Shown piece after piece: positions 21,944 through 30,958 of a stretch of 64,000 bases of DNA. Each line of letters begins with the position of its first letter. The stretch's first letter is position 1. The stretch lies in NCBI RefSeq assembly GCF_029109325.1, contig NZ_JAQKQJ010000015.1, forward strand, positions 108,890-172,889, in the 5' to 3' direction. The notes beneath the pieces were generated by a model. It had not been told where the DNA came from. It did not search any database and was given only the letters and a program-made list of their open reading frames with translations. Source of the DNA: Nodosilinea sp. PGN35 (GTDB lineage Bacteria; Cyanobacteriota; Cyanobacteriia; Phormidesmidales; Phormidesmidaceae). The translations under genes and the position numbers were made by a program.

Positions 21944-24900
21944 ATGATTTCCCTCAAGCTGACACCGATATTCCGCGGGAGACAGCCTGCGGAAAGGCAA
22001 GGGAAGTTGTCTTCTCGCCATGGAGCTAGAGCAAAGGTAGGGAGTGGAGTGGAAAAAACGCGATCGCAGCGGCGGCGGGGAGTGACCTTGACCCCCCAGG
22101 GGTTACAAAAGTTACAGCAGGCCCAGCGGCAGATAGAACTCCAGAGCAACTACGGCCAGCGACTGACCCTAGAGGAGTTGAGCGATCGCACCCAGCTCTC
22201 CCTCAAAACCATCACCAAAGTCCTCGATGCCAAGGTCACCGTCGATCGCCACACCCTCGAAGCCTTCTTCGCCGCCTTTGACCTCATCCTCGATCGCGCC
22301 GACTACGGCTTCCCCCTGTCTACCCATCCACCCGCCCACCCGTCTACCCATCTACCCATCCACCCGCCCATCCACACCTCCTGGGGCGAAGCCATCGATG
22401 TAGCCTTCTTCTGCGGCCGCACCCAGGAGCTAGCCCTGCTAGAAAAGTGGGTAGTGGGCGACCGCTGCCGCCTGGTGGCCCTGCTGGGCATGGGCGGCAT
22501 GGGCAAGACCGCCCTGTCGGTGAAGCTGGCCCAAACCCTGCTGCCCCAGTTCGAGTTTGTGCTGTGGCGCAGTCTGCGCGATGCCCCCCAGCTCAGCGAC
22601 CTGCTGGCGGATCTGCTGCCGATTTTGTCGCAGCAGCAGGACGTTAAACTGCCCCCTGGCCCCACCGCCCAGATTGCTCGACTGATGCAATATCTCCGGC
22701 AGCACCGCTGTCTGCTGGTGCTCGACAACGGCGAATCGATTTTGCATCGCGGCACCAGTGGTCACTACCTGCCGGGCTACGAGGCCTACGCCGACCTGTT
22801 TCAGCAGGTGGGCGAAAGCGACCACCAGAGCTGCGTGATTTTAACCAGCCGCGAAAAGCCCGGCGAGATTGCCGCCCTGGAGGGGGATGGGCTGCCGGTG
22901 CGCTCTTATCTGCTGCCCGGTCTCAAGGCCAGCGACAGTGAGACCCTCTGCGGGGCCAAGGGGCTGAGCGGCACCCCCAGCGACCACCAGCAGCTGATCG
23001 ATCGCTACCGGGGCAATCCCCTCGCCCTCAAAATTGTCGCCACTTCCATCCGCGACCTGTTTGGCGGCAGCATCGCCGAATTTTTGCAGGACAACACCCT
23101 GATCTTTAGCGGCATGCGGCGGCTGTTGCAGCAGCAGTGCGATCGCACCTCCGACCTGGAACAGCAGATCATGACCTGGCTGGCCATCCACCGGGAATGG
23201 GTGGGCCTCGATCAGCTCCAGCGAGACCTGGGCACCGCCATTCCCCGGCGGCAGCTGCTGGAGGCGATCGAGGCGCTGCACCGCCGTTCCCTGGTGGAGC
23301 GGGGGGAGTTGGGCTTTACCCAGCAGCCGGTGGTGATGGAGTTTGTGCTGGAGGCGAGCCTGGAGCAGGCGTTTCAGGACCTGCTGGCCTGGGGACATGC
23401 GGACAGCGAAGGGCCGCAGGAGCGGGTCAACCCCTGGTTCCACCGCTACCCGCTGATGCGGGCCACCGCCAAGGAATACCTGCGCCAGAGCCAGGGCCGG
23501 GTGATTTTGACTCCCCTGGCGGAGCGGCTCAGGGCGGAGGTGTGCCCCCAGGAGCAGTTGACGGCCCACCTGCAGCGGGTGCTGGAGCGGGTGCGATCGC
23601 GCTTTGCCCACACCCCCAGCTACAGTGCCGCCAACCTGCTGCACCTCGCCCACCACCTGAGTCTGAACCTGAGCAGCTACGACTTTTCCCAACTCTGGGT
23701 GCGGCAGGCCCACCTGGTCACGGTGCCCCTGTCGGGGGTCAACTTCAGCGGAGCCACCTTCGAGCACAGCACCTTTGCCCAGCCCAGCACCTACAGCCGC
23801 GCCGTCGCTTTTAGCCCCGACGGCACCCTGCTGGCCGCCGCCGACTTTAACCACCTGCGCCTGTGGGATATGACCGGCGATCGCCTGCTCAAAACCATGC
23901 CCCACAATACCTGGGTGTGGCGGCTCATCTTTAGCCCCGACGGCACCCGCCTGGCCAGCGGCAGCACCGACAACGTGGTCAGCCTGTGGGACGTGGCCAG
24001 CGGCCAGTGCCTCAAGGTGCTGCAAGGCGAGGAAGAGGGCTGCTCGTCCATCGCCTTTAGCCCCGATGGGCGGGTGCTGGCGGGCACCTACCACCGCCAG
24101 GTGCGTCTGTGGGACACCGACACCTGGCAGTCGATCGGCACCCTGGAGGGCCACAGCCAGCGGGTGGCCTACGTGGCGATCGCCCCGGTGCCCGATTCCC
24201 AGGGCCGGGTGATTGTGGCCAGCGGCAGCCACGACCAAACCGTGCGCCTGTGGGACTTGCGCAGCCGCCAGTGCCTTCACATTCTGCAAGACCACGCCAA
24301 CCTGGTGTGGAACCTGGCCTTTAGCGCCGATGGCCAAACCCTGGCCACCAGCAGCATGGATGGCACCATTGGCCTGTGGGAGGTGGCCACCGGTCGCCTG
24401 CAACGGGTGCTGAAGGGGCACACTCACATCGTCAGCGCCGCCACCTTTATCCCCGGCACCGACTGGCTGGTCAGCAGCAGCTTCGACCAGACCCTGAAGT
24501 ACTGGGACATTCACCAGGGCACCTGTCTCCACACCACCGTAGCCCACCGGGGCGAAGTCTGGGGCGTCTCCAGCACCGCCGATGGTTGCCAGCTTGCCAC
24601 CGTCGGCAATGACAAGCTGGTCAAGCGGTGGGATACCCAGACCAAGCAATGCCTCAGCGCCGTGGGCGGGTCTTCCAGCCAGATCTACGGGGTAGCGGCG
24701 CTGGGGCCGGGTCTGGTGGCCAGCGGCGGCGACGATGAGGTGACCCGCCTGTGGGATCTCGCCACTGGCCAGTGCCTCACTACCCTGGCGGGCCACAGCA
24801 GCTGGGTCTGGGCGATCGCCCCCCACCCCAGCCAGCCCGACCTGGCCACCGCTGGCGGCGACGGCACCATTAAACTGTGGAACCGGCAATCCGGGCAGCT

Positions 24901-25651
24901 GCGCCGTACCCTGACGGCCCACACCGCCGCCGTGTATGGGCTGGTCTACCGAGCCGATGGCAGGTTCTTGGCCAGTTGTGGAGCCGATGCCGGGGCCAAA
25001 CTCTGGGATGCCCACACGGGGGCATGCCTGCGCAGCTTTGCGGGCCACCGCAGCTGGGTGTGGGACTGTGCCCTAGCCACCCACCAGCCCTGGTTGGTCA
25101 CCGCCAGCAATGACGAAACCCTGAAAATTTGGGATATCCACACTGGGGAGTGCCTGCGCACTCTGACCGGCCACAAAGAGCGGATTTGGGCCGTGGCGAT
25201 GGCCCCCGACGATAGCCTGGTTGCCTCCGGCAGCGAAGACTACACCGCCAAGCTGTGGAACCCCACCACCGGGGACTGTCTATACACCCTGGTAGGCCAC
25301 CGCAGCCAGATCAAAACCGTGGCCTTTGACCCCGGCGGGCGGTGGGTGGCCACCGGCAGCCAGGACTGCACCCTCAAACTGTGGGATACAGCTGGGCAGT
25401 GCCTGCGCACCTTTGAGGGCCACCGCAGCGCGGTTTCCAGCCTCACCTTTGTCACCCCGGCCTCCGGTGCCCCACCCCAACTGCTCAGCGGCAGCCACGA
25501 TGAAACCCTGCGGCTCTGGGATCTCACCACTGGAGATTGCCTCCAGGTGCTGCGGCCTCCCCGCCTCTACGAAGGCATGGTCTTGACCGGTGCCCAGGGG
25601 TTGAACGGCTGGGCGATCGCCGCCCTGCAAGAACTGGGGGCTCGGGTCTAG
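21944..25651 (+). CDS. HTH/NB-ARC STAND ATPase with 14 WD40 repeats (1235 aa)
   Basis: Signal-transduction ATPase. N-terminal helix-turn-helix-like domain (about 48-110: TPQGLQKLQQAQRQIEL, LTLEELSDRTQLSLKTITKVLDAK), a His/Pro-rich linker (about 126-146) from tandem DNA repeats, NB-ARC with P-loop LLGMGGMGKTALS (about 184) and a modified Walker B CLLVLDNGES, an NB-ARC helical part, then 14 WD40 blades (residues about 620-1200) each ending in LWD-type motifs, which would give two seven-bladed propellers. The tail RLYEGMVLTGAQGL is typical of this cyanobacterial family. Ligand binding by the propeller probably opens the ATPase; output unknown, with immunity or regulation both possible. A GTG at 22049 is an alternative start. 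Confidence 0.88.
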   Translation: MISLKLTPIFRGRQPAERQGKLSSRHGARAKVGSGVEKTRSQRRRGVTLTPQGLQKLQQAQRQIELQSNYGQRLTLEELSDRTQLSLKTITKVLDAKVTVDRHTLEAFFAAFDLILDRADYGFPLSTHPPAHPSTHLPIHPPIHTSWGEAIDVAFFCGRTQELALLEKWVVGDRCRLVALLGMGGMGKTALSVKLAQTLLPQFEFVLWRSLRDAPQLSDLLADLLPILSQQQDVKLPPGPTAQIARLMQYLRQHRCLLVLDNGESILHRGTSGHYLPGYEAYADLFQQVGESDHQSCVILTSREKPGEIAALEGDGLPVRSYLLPGLKASDSETLCGAKGLSGTPSDHQQLIDRYRGNPLALKIVATSIRDLFGGSIAEFLQDNTLIFSGMRRLLQQQCDRTSDLEQQIMTWLAIHREWVGLDQLQRDLGTAIPRRQLLEAIEALHRRSLVERGELGFTQQPVVMEFVLEASLEQAFQDLLAWGHADSEGPQERVNPWFHRYPLMRATAKEYLRQSQGRVILTPLAERLRAEVCPQEQLTAHLQRVLERVRSRFAHTPSYSAANLLHLAHHLSLNLSSYDFSQLWVRQAHLVTVPLSGVNFSGATFEHSTFAQPSTYSRAVAFSPDGTLLAAADFNHLRLWDMTGDRLLKTMPHNTWVWRLIFSPDGTRLASGSTDNVVSLWDVASGQCLKVLQGEEEGCSSIAFSPDGRVLAGTYHRQVRLWDTDTWQSIGTLEGHSQRVAYVAIAPVPDSQGRVIVASGSHDQTVRLWDLRSRQCLHILQDHANLVWNLAFSADGQTLATSSMDGTIGLWEVATGRLQRVLKGHTHIVSAATFIPGTDWLVSSSFDQTLKYWDIHQGTCLHTTVAHRGEVWGVSSTADGCQLATVGNDKLVKRWDTQTKQCLSAVGGSSSQIYGVAALGPGLVASGGDDEVTRLWDLATGQCLTTLAGHSSWVWAIAPHPSQPDLATAGGDGTIKLWNRQSGQLRRTLTAHTAAVYGLVYRADGRFLASCGADAGAKLWDAHTGACLRSFAGHRSWVWDCALATHQPWLVTASNDETLKIWDIHTGECLRTLTGHKERIWAVAMAPDDSLVASGSEDYTAKLWNPTTGDCLYTLVGHRSQIKTVAFDPGGRWVATGSQDCTLKLWDTAGQCLRTFEGHRSAVSSLTFVTPASGAPPQLLSGSHDETLRLWDLTTGDCLQVLRPPRLYEGMVLTGAQGLNGWAIAALQELGARV

Positions 25652-25711
25652 GGGGCTTCTGCAAAGACTGACCCCATCAAAAGGCCCGCATTTTGCCCCA
25701 AACCTGACTCA

Positions 25712-25744
25712 CCCCGCCCTGCGGAGGGGTGTCCGCAGGCGGGG
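25712..25744 (+). terminator. Stem-loop after the NB-ARC/WD40 gene
   Basis: ccccgccctgcgga pairs with tccgcaggcgggg (one bulged C), loop ggggtg. Located 60 bp after the stop codon; no T-run, so intrinsic termination is only likely. Confidence 0.6.
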
Positions 25745-25811
25745 ACGGCATTATTCTGAGCCAGCGCCACCAAGGGCTTGCCGTACCAAAAACTCGTGCT
25801 ATTCTTAAAAA

Positions 25812-25828
25812 TAACGAGCGCTCAGTTA
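25812..25828. promoter_or_regulatory. Probable TetR operator
   Basis: taacgagcgctcagtta is a near-perfect palindrome around gagcgctc, 8 bp before the tetR ATG at 25836. Its size and position suit binding by a TetR dimer and autorepression. Inference from sequence symmetry. Confidence 0.6.
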
Positions 25829-25835
25829 AAAACGA

Positions 25836-26420
25836 ATGCCCAAGGTTGTCGATCACGACCAGTATCGTAAAGCGTTGCTAAACCAGTGCTTTGACCTGTT
25901 TGCCGACCACGGCTACGCCAGTCTGACCACCCGGCAGATTGCCAAGGCGCTAGGGGTGTCCACCGGCACGCTGTACTACTACTTCCCCAGCAAGGAGGAT
26001 CTGTTTACGCAGCTGATCGAAGAGCTGACCACCCAGGATCTACTGCGGGCCACCGCTCAGATTCAGGGGCTGAGCACCCTCAGGGAGCGCATTTTGGCCC
26101 TGGGCGATTTTCTGGCAGCCAACGAAGACTACTTCATTAAGCAGACCTTGCTGCTGATGGATTTTTATCAGCAGGCGGGGGTGGGCCAGTCGCGGGTGAA
26201 TGAGGCGGTGCAGCGGGTGAGCGTGCGATCGCGCGACGAAATCATGACCGCCCTCCAGATCGACAATCCCCTGATCGCCACCCACGTTCTCTGTCTGGTT
26301 GACGGCCTCATCTCTGAGCGCATGGTGAACCCAGCCCTGGTGTGCTACCGCCAGCAGGCCGAGCTTTTGGCCGACCTGCTCACCGCCTACCTGGAAAAAT
26401 TTTCGGGAGGTGAGCGATGA
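25836..26420 (+). CDS. TetR-family transcriptional regulator (194 aa)
   Basis: N-terminal helix-turn-helix in classic form (ALLNQCFDLFADHGYASLTTRQIAKALGVSTGTLYYYFPSKEDLFTQLI, residues about 13-60) followed by an all-helical ligand-binding and dimerisation domain. It probably represses its own operon through the palindrome at 25812-25828. It overlaps the next gene by 4 bp (ATGA), and a GNAT acetyltransferase follows, so the ligand may relate to those products. Confidence 0.92.
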   Translation: MPKVVDHDQYRKALLNQCFDLFADHGYASLTTRQIAKALGVSTGTLYYYFPSKEDLFTQLIEELTTQDLLRATAQIQGLSTLRERILALGDFLAANEDYFIKQTLLLMDFYQQAGVGQSRVNEAVQRVSVRSRDEIMTALQIDNPLIATHVLCLVDGLISERMVNPALVCYRQQAELLADLLTAYLEKFSGGER

Positions 26421-26617
26421 CTCTGCGTTCGCCCTGGGTATGGCTGCGCTACGGTCGCCGCCAGATCTATCCCTGGCTAGTTTTGGCTATGGCTGGCTGG
26501 CAACTGCTGGTGCAGTGCGGCCTAGAACGAGACCGAGCCGCCGTTCGCTGGATGACCACCCTGGTGAAAATTGACGGCGTAAAGCTGACCGCATTACTCA
26601 ACGACTTGATCTGGTGA
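26417..26617 (+). CDS. Small membrane protein in tetR operon (66 aa)
   Basis: MTLRSPWVWLRYGRRQIYPWLVLAMAGWQLLVQCGLERDR: basic N-terminus, one hydrophobic segment, then an amphipathic C-terminal part (TLVKIDGVKLTALLNDLIW). The ATG overlaps the tetR stop (ATGA) and the gene ends 4 bp before the acetyltransferase, so it is in a tight operon. Not recognised; function unknown. Confidence 0.65.
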   Translation: MTLRSPWVWLRYGRRQIYPWLVLAMAGWQLLVQCGLERDRAAVRWMTTLVKIDGVKLTALLNDLIW

Positions 26618-26621
26618 AGCT

Positions 26622-27242
26622 ATGGAAACTCTTGCCCTAACCCCCCTGCAACCCACCCAGTACGATGCGGCCACGGAGTTGCTGATGGCGGCCTTTGCCG
26701 ACGACCCGCTGTTTAACTACCTCGTACCCGCCGATGTGCCCGATCGCAGCGGGGTCATGGCCTACCTGTTTCGGATGCTGCTGCTTTGCGGTGCCGGCGG
26801 TGGCCACAGCTATGGTCTAGGGGAGGCTCAGGCCCCCAAGGGCGTCGTCATCTGGATGCCGCCGGGGCAGTCGGTCGGTCTGATCGATATGCTGCGGGCC
26901 GGGCTGTACGAGCTGCCCTTTCGCCTGCCCTGGCAATATTTGCCTCGCTGGCAGGCCGCCCTGGCCCTCGACCACTACCACCGCCAGGCCATGCCCCAGC
27001 CCCACTGGTATCTCATGCTGCTGGCGGTGAGCCCCAGCCACCAGCGCCAGGGGGTTGGCCACCAGCTCATGCAGCCTGGACTGGTGGAGAGCGATCGCAC
27101 CCACCAGCCCTGCTATGTCGAAACCTCCACCGAGGGGGCGGTGCGCTTTTACCAGCGCCACGGCTTTGAAATTGTTAAAACTGGGCCCTTTGCCGAGCAG
27201 GCCCCGCCCTTTTGGACGCTACAGCGACGGGCAGGCGAGTAG
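26622..27242 (+). CDS. GNAT-family N-acetyltransferase (206 aa)
   Basis: Acetyl-CoA-dependent acetyltransferase. The acetyl-CoA-binding signature is present as WYLMLLAVSPSHQRQGVGHQLMQPGL (motif A, V..S.QRQGVG), with PCYVETSTEGAVRFYQRHGFEIV (motif B) near the end. The N-terminal half (LMAAFADDPLFNYLVP) fits GNAT enzymes acting on small molecules. Third gene of the tetR operon; substrate unknown. Confidence 0.9.
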   Translation: METLALTPLQPTQYDAATELLMAAFADDPLFNYLVPADVPDRSGVMAYLFRMLLLCGAGGGHSYGLGEAQAPKGVVIWMPPGQSVGLIDMLRAGLYELPFRLPWQYLPRWQAALALDHYHRQAMPQPHWYLMLLAVSPSHQRQGVGHQLMQPGLVESDRTHQPCYVETSTEGAVRFYQRHGFEIVKTGPFAEQAPPFWTLQRRAGE

Positions 27243-27368
27243 ACGGGAGATGGCTAGCCTACCTTTTCTCCCCCCTGCCCACCCCAAAACCCGCCCCACA
27301 AAAAAACGCCGCCCTGCGGGCAGCGCTCAGGAGAGGTGGTAACCCACGGCACATGGGCCGCCTAAACC

Positions 27369-27896
27369 CTACTGGGGCGGGTTTAAAAAGCGGCCAGCAA
27401 ACTTCATCACGGTGCCCAGGTCGGTGGTGTTGGGAGCGCCAGAATCGAGGAAGGCGTTGAGCAGTGGGTTACCGCTGCTGGCGACGCCGGGCTTAGCCGC
27501 GCCCATGCCCAGCAGCCCGATTACCACGGGCAACAGCTTGGGCAGCAGGGTCTGAACCATACCCGCATTGAGACCACTCCGCTGGGCCACAGATTCGATC
27601 AGCTGCTGCTGCATTTGGGGAGGCAGGGCGGCGGCCAGGGCGGCGGCCCCCCCGGCTCCAGACAGCTTGCCGAGCATTCCCTCCAGCTGACCGGTACCCA
27701 CGGTGGCGGCCTGCTGCTTGAGGGTGGGCTGTAGCGCCCCCCCCAGGGCGTTGAGAATTGACCCCATTTGGTCGGTGTTCATGCCCTGGCTAGCGGCGAG
27801 CTGCTGCACAGAAGCCATCGCCGCACTGAGCTGATCGACGCTGCCCTGCTGGTTGGGGTTGTTGATAGAGCTAAGCACATCAAAAAACAGAGACAT
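27369..27896 (-). CDS. DUF937-family protein (175 aa)
   Basis: Repeated helical segments rich in Gln, Ala and Gly (MSLFFDVLSSINNPNQQGSVDQLSAAMASVQQLAAS, then LPPQMQQQLIESVAQRSGLNAGMVQTLLPKLLPVVIGLLGMG), as in DUF937/YidB-like proteins. No signal peptide. The inverted repeat aaacccgcccca (27288-27299)/tggggcgggttt (27372-27383) partly overlaps its last codons and may end transcription. Function unknown. Confidence 0.8.
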   Translation of the reverse strand: MSLFFDVLSSINNPNQQGSVDQLSAAMASVQQLAASQGMNTDQMGSILNALGGALQPTLKQQAATVGTGQLEGMLGKLSGAGGAAALAAALPPQMQQQLIESVAQRSGLNAGMVQTLLPKLLPVVIGLLGMGAAKPGVASSGNPLLNAFLDSGAPNTTDLGTVMKFAGRFLNPPQ

Positions 27897-27965
27897 GGTG
27901 GTTCCTTATCACGTTGAGCGGGTCGTTAGCGAAAATCTGAAGCGTGGAACGGCGGCAGCCTCAGC

Positions 27966-30494
27966 CTAGGCGGCGGGCACGCGCACATGGAGCGATCGCA
28001 CCAGTTGCAGCCACTGGCCATCGTCGGTGAGGTAGCCCAGCTCGGCCACGTAGTCGCGATCGGGAGTCCAAATTGACACGTGGTGATCCTGGTCGCCTTC
28101 CCCCAAAATGTACTCCTGGGTGGCGTGGGGAGACTGATAGTCCAGCTCCAGGTTGGTGGCATCGTGAATCCGCAGGGCCATGACTCGCCCCCCTTCCTGC
28201 CGCAGGGCGGCGCTGTGGGCGGGGGCGGCTTCCCAGTAGGCGTAGGCGGCATCTGCCCCCCGAGGCACCAAAATGATCTTGCTCTCGGCCCCCATATCGG
28301 TGCGGCGGCCAACGCCTGGGGCTGTTTTTTGAGCTGGGGCAGTTTCTTGAGCCGGGGCGGGGCGGCTCTCCAGGGTCGCCCCCAGCCCGGCGGCGGCGAC
28401 CCCACCGGCTAGGCTGGAGAGAGCGGTTTCGGCAGCGGTTTCGGCAACGGAGCCGAAACCAGCGGGTTTGGGCTGTAGGTCACTGACCAGTCCAGAGACG
28501 CCCCCTTGCCGGGGAGAGGCCCCCAGGGTGCTGCCCACGGCGGCGGCAGCGGCGGCACCCTGGGAAAAACAGGCGGGCACGCGCACTGGGGCAGACTTGG
28601 CCAGGGCCTGCCACTGATAGTTGCTGTCCACATAGCCCACCTCGATCAGATAGTCGCGGTCATCCACGGCAATGGGCAGTTGCAGATCGCCCTGGGCCAC
28701 CAGCTCAGCGTTAAATTCTTGCAGGCTGTTGAGGCGGTTGCTGTTGCCGGGCAGTTCGGTGACATCGTACAGCCGGGCCTTGAGGCTGCGGGAACCGGCC
28801 TTGAGATCCGCTACCGTTGAGGCCGGCAGCTCCCAGTAGGCGTAGGCCCGGCGGCAGTCGCGGGGGGTGAGAATCACCCGAGCTGGGGCCGTGGTATCTG
28901 CCGGGCGGGCGATCGCCGCTGCCCCTACCCCCAGCCCGGCGGCGGCAGCGGCGGCAGCCCCAACTCCCGCCGCACCCGACGATACGCTGCTGGGGCAGGC
29001 GGGCACGCGCACCTGGGCCGATCGCGCCAGAGCGTGCCAGGTGTCGTCGGTGCCCACGTAGCCCAGCTCGACGAGATAGTCCCGATTATCGACATCGACG
29101 GGCAGGTGGCGATCGCCCACGGCCACCGTGTCGCAGTCAAACCGGTAGGTGTTGTGGGGGGCCTGCCGGTCAACGTCGGCAATGTCGGTCACGTCGTGGA
29201 GCTTGAGGGCCAGGGAGCAGTTTTGCTGGCGCAGCGCCTCCACCTCACCCTCCGGCAGCTCCCAGTAAGCGTAGGCATCGCGGCAGTTGCGCGGCGTGAG
29301 AATGATGCGGCGATCGGCGGCGGCCGCCAGGGGAGCCGCCAGGGGAGTTCGATCCTTGAGGAGCCACCAGAGCAGACCGCCCAGCAGGGGCAGGGCCAGC
29401 AGCCAGGGCCACCAGGGCAGGCCCCGCGCCGGGGCGGGAGCGGGCGCAACGGGGGCGGTCTCTTCCAGCGTAGTTTCTGGGATGGTGCCCGGAGCGATGG
29501 CGGAGTCGGTTTCGGCCCCGGCGGCGGTGGGGTCGGTTTCGGCCTCGGCAGCGGTCTCGGGGGTGGCCCCGGCGGAGCCAGCGATCGCAGCGGCCCGGGC
29601 CGACTCAATCAGCGCCTCGGTGTCGGGGTTGGTGGCAAACCCCAAAAAGGCGAGGGTGGCCGGGCTGGCCGTCGCCGGGTTGTAAACGTAGGAGAGGGGC
29701 TGCGAGAAAGGGTAGCGCTCATCGTCGGGCAGGGTGTCGTGCATGGGCACAATTTTGACCGCCGGGTTGTTGAGCGCCTGCTCGGCAACCACGTAGCTAA
29801 TGCTGTTCTCGTCGAGGTTGGCGGCGATGACGGCAACGCTGGATTCCATCAGCACGACGGCTCCAGGGGCTGACTCAAACACGCTGGACTGAAACGCCGG
29901 GTAGTTGCGAAAGGCCTGGCGGGTATCGCTGTCGCCGGGGTGGTCAACCAGCACAATGGGGGCGTCTTGCCCGCCCACCTCAGACCAGTTGGTGATTTCG
30001 CCGCGAAAAATTTGGGCAAACTGCTCCGCCGTCAGGCTGCCCGCAAAGGGGTTACTGGGGCTCACCAGAATGGCAATTTTGTTGCGCGACACCGGCACTT
30101 CCCGCAGACCGGCACTGGTTTCTGCATCGGTGAGGCTGCGGCCAATGGCCGCCAGGTCGGTCTCGCCATCGGTGAGCGCCACAAGGGCATTGTTGGCGCT
30201 GCCGTAGGTCACCTCTACATTGGCGTCGCCGTACTGGCTCGAGAAGCGCGATCGCAGCGCCTCGTTGACCAAACGCATGGTCTCTGAACTCTCAATGGTG
30301 AGCCCACTGCCGGGGTCGAGGGAAGTGGGAATTTCAACGCCTTCCAGGGGGTCGGCGGTCTGCGCCCAAAGCGCCCCCTGCCGCTCCAGCCCAACGGCGG
30401 CGGCAACTAGCAGGGGTACTGCGGTCAGCCAAAGCAGCGATCGCCCCCGAAATTGAGTCGCCCCTTGGGCAGTAACACCGTAGCGGTTGAACAT
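27966..30494 (-). CDS. Receptor-like protein: PstS-type binding domain, TM segment, three DUF4912 domains (842 aa)
   Basis: N-terminal signal sequence (LLWLTAVPLLVAAAVGLERQGALWAQ) and a phosphate-binding-protein-like domain (residues about 50-295: TIESSETMRLVNEAL, VTYGSANNALVALTDGETDLAAIGR, SPSNPFAGSLTAEQFAQIFRGEITNWSEVG). An acidic/Pro linker and a transmembrane helix (about 359-379, WWPWLLALPLLGGLLWWLL) follow. Three DUF4912 copies come next (about 395-503, 541-650, 735-842), each with an I(I/L)xPR or similar start, AYAYWE and a closing RVPA. The layout is that of a one-component sensor: ligand bound outside, DUF4912 inside. No pst genes are adjacent. Confidence 0.85.
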   Translation of the reverse strand: MFNRYGVTAQGATQFRGRSLLWLTAVPLLVAAAVGLERQGALWAQTADPLEGVEIPTSLDPGSGLTIESSETMRLVNEALRSRFSSQYGDANVEVTYGSANNALVALTDGETDLAAIGRSLTDAETSAGLREVPVSRNKIAILVSPSNPFAGSLTAEQFAQIFRGEITNWSEVGGQDAPIVLVDHPGDSDTRQAFRNYPAFQSSVFESAPGAVVLMESSVAVIAANLDENSISYVVAEQALNNPAVKIVPMHDTLPDDERYPFSQPLSYVYNPATASPATLAFLGFATNPDTEALIESARAAAIAGSAGATPETAAEAETDPTAAGAETDSAIAPGTIPETTLEETAPVAPAPAPARGLPWWPWLLALPLLGGLLWWLLKDRTPLAAPLAAAADRRIILTPRNCRDAYAYWELPEGEVEALRQQNCSLALKLHDVTDIADVDRQAPHNTYRFDCDTVAVGDRHLPVDVDNRDYLVELGYVGTDDTWHALARSAQVRVPACPSSVSSGAAGVGAAAAAAAGLGVGAAAIARPADTTAPARVILTPRDCRRAYAYWELPASTVADLKAGSRSLKARLYDVTELPGNSNRLNSLQEFNAELVAQGDLQLPIAVDDRDYLIEVGYVDSNYQWQALAKSAPVRVPACFSQGAAAAAAVGSTLGASPRQGGVSGLVSDLQPKPAGFGSVAETAAETALSSLAGGVAAAGLGATLESRPAPAQETAPAQKTAPGVGRRTDMGAESKIILVPRGADAAYAYWEAAPAHSAALRQEGGRVMALRIHDATNLELDYQSPHATQEYILGEGDQDHHVSIWTPDRDYVAELGYLTDDGQWLQLVRSLHVRVPAA

Positions 30495-30608
30495 AAGCAG
30501 GCACCAGGATAGTCAGAACGTCAATTAGAGGGTTGCTAAACCCCTAGAGCATTAGCTTAAATTTGAGTAGCTACAGCCCCCAGGGCAGAGCCGTTTGAGC
30601 TGGAGTTA

Positions 30609-30706
30609 AGCCATAGTCGCGTTAGTTAGACATCCAAAATCTTTTAAAAACGCTCAAACGTTTGCACGGCCATCTGGGCAAGGTCTCAACCGGACTGGCT
30701 ATAGCT
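30609..30706. mobile_element. MITE-like palindromic element, copy 2 of 3 (98 bp)
   Basis: Left end agccatagtcgcgttagtta, right end ctggctatagct; the right half read backwards aligns with the left half over about 45 bp. Centre caaacgtttg. About 100 bp upstream of the binding-protein gene. The remaining spacer 30495-30958 shows no gene. Confidence 0.7.
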
Positions 30707-30958
30707 ACAAATCTGAGCTGGAGCCGCCTGAGTTGAGCCGCATTCAAGCCCCTTAACACTGCCGAAGCCACTAACCGTAACAGGGCAAAAACCTGCGGCT
30801 GCCCAAGATAGCTGTCAGTCTCTAACCTTAGGCGGCAGACAATTGGCGCTTAACCTAAAACAGCCCGCAAATTTGCCCACTAAGCCCAGCCCTTTTTTGC
30901 ACCAGGAGCTTAGATCACAAACATAAGAAATTCATAAAAGCCCCTGGCCTCAGCTCGG

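Noticed and set aside
22841..25048. Very long minus-strand open frame (735 codons) opposite the NB-ARC/WD40 gene
   Set aside because: It is the antisense of WD40 repeats, composed of low-complexity Gly/Ala/Gln/Pro strings with no domain pattern; a typical shadow in GC-rich repeat DNA.
27288..27383. 12-bp inverted repeat aaacccgcccca/tggggcgggttt as a transposon pair
   Set aside because: The right arm is part of the DUF937 coding end, the distance is short and there are no duplicated flanks; more likely a terminator or chance.
28925..29873. Overlapping frames on both strands opposite the DUF4912 gene
   Set aside because: Low-complexity Gly/Ala/Pro shadows of the real minus-strand gene.
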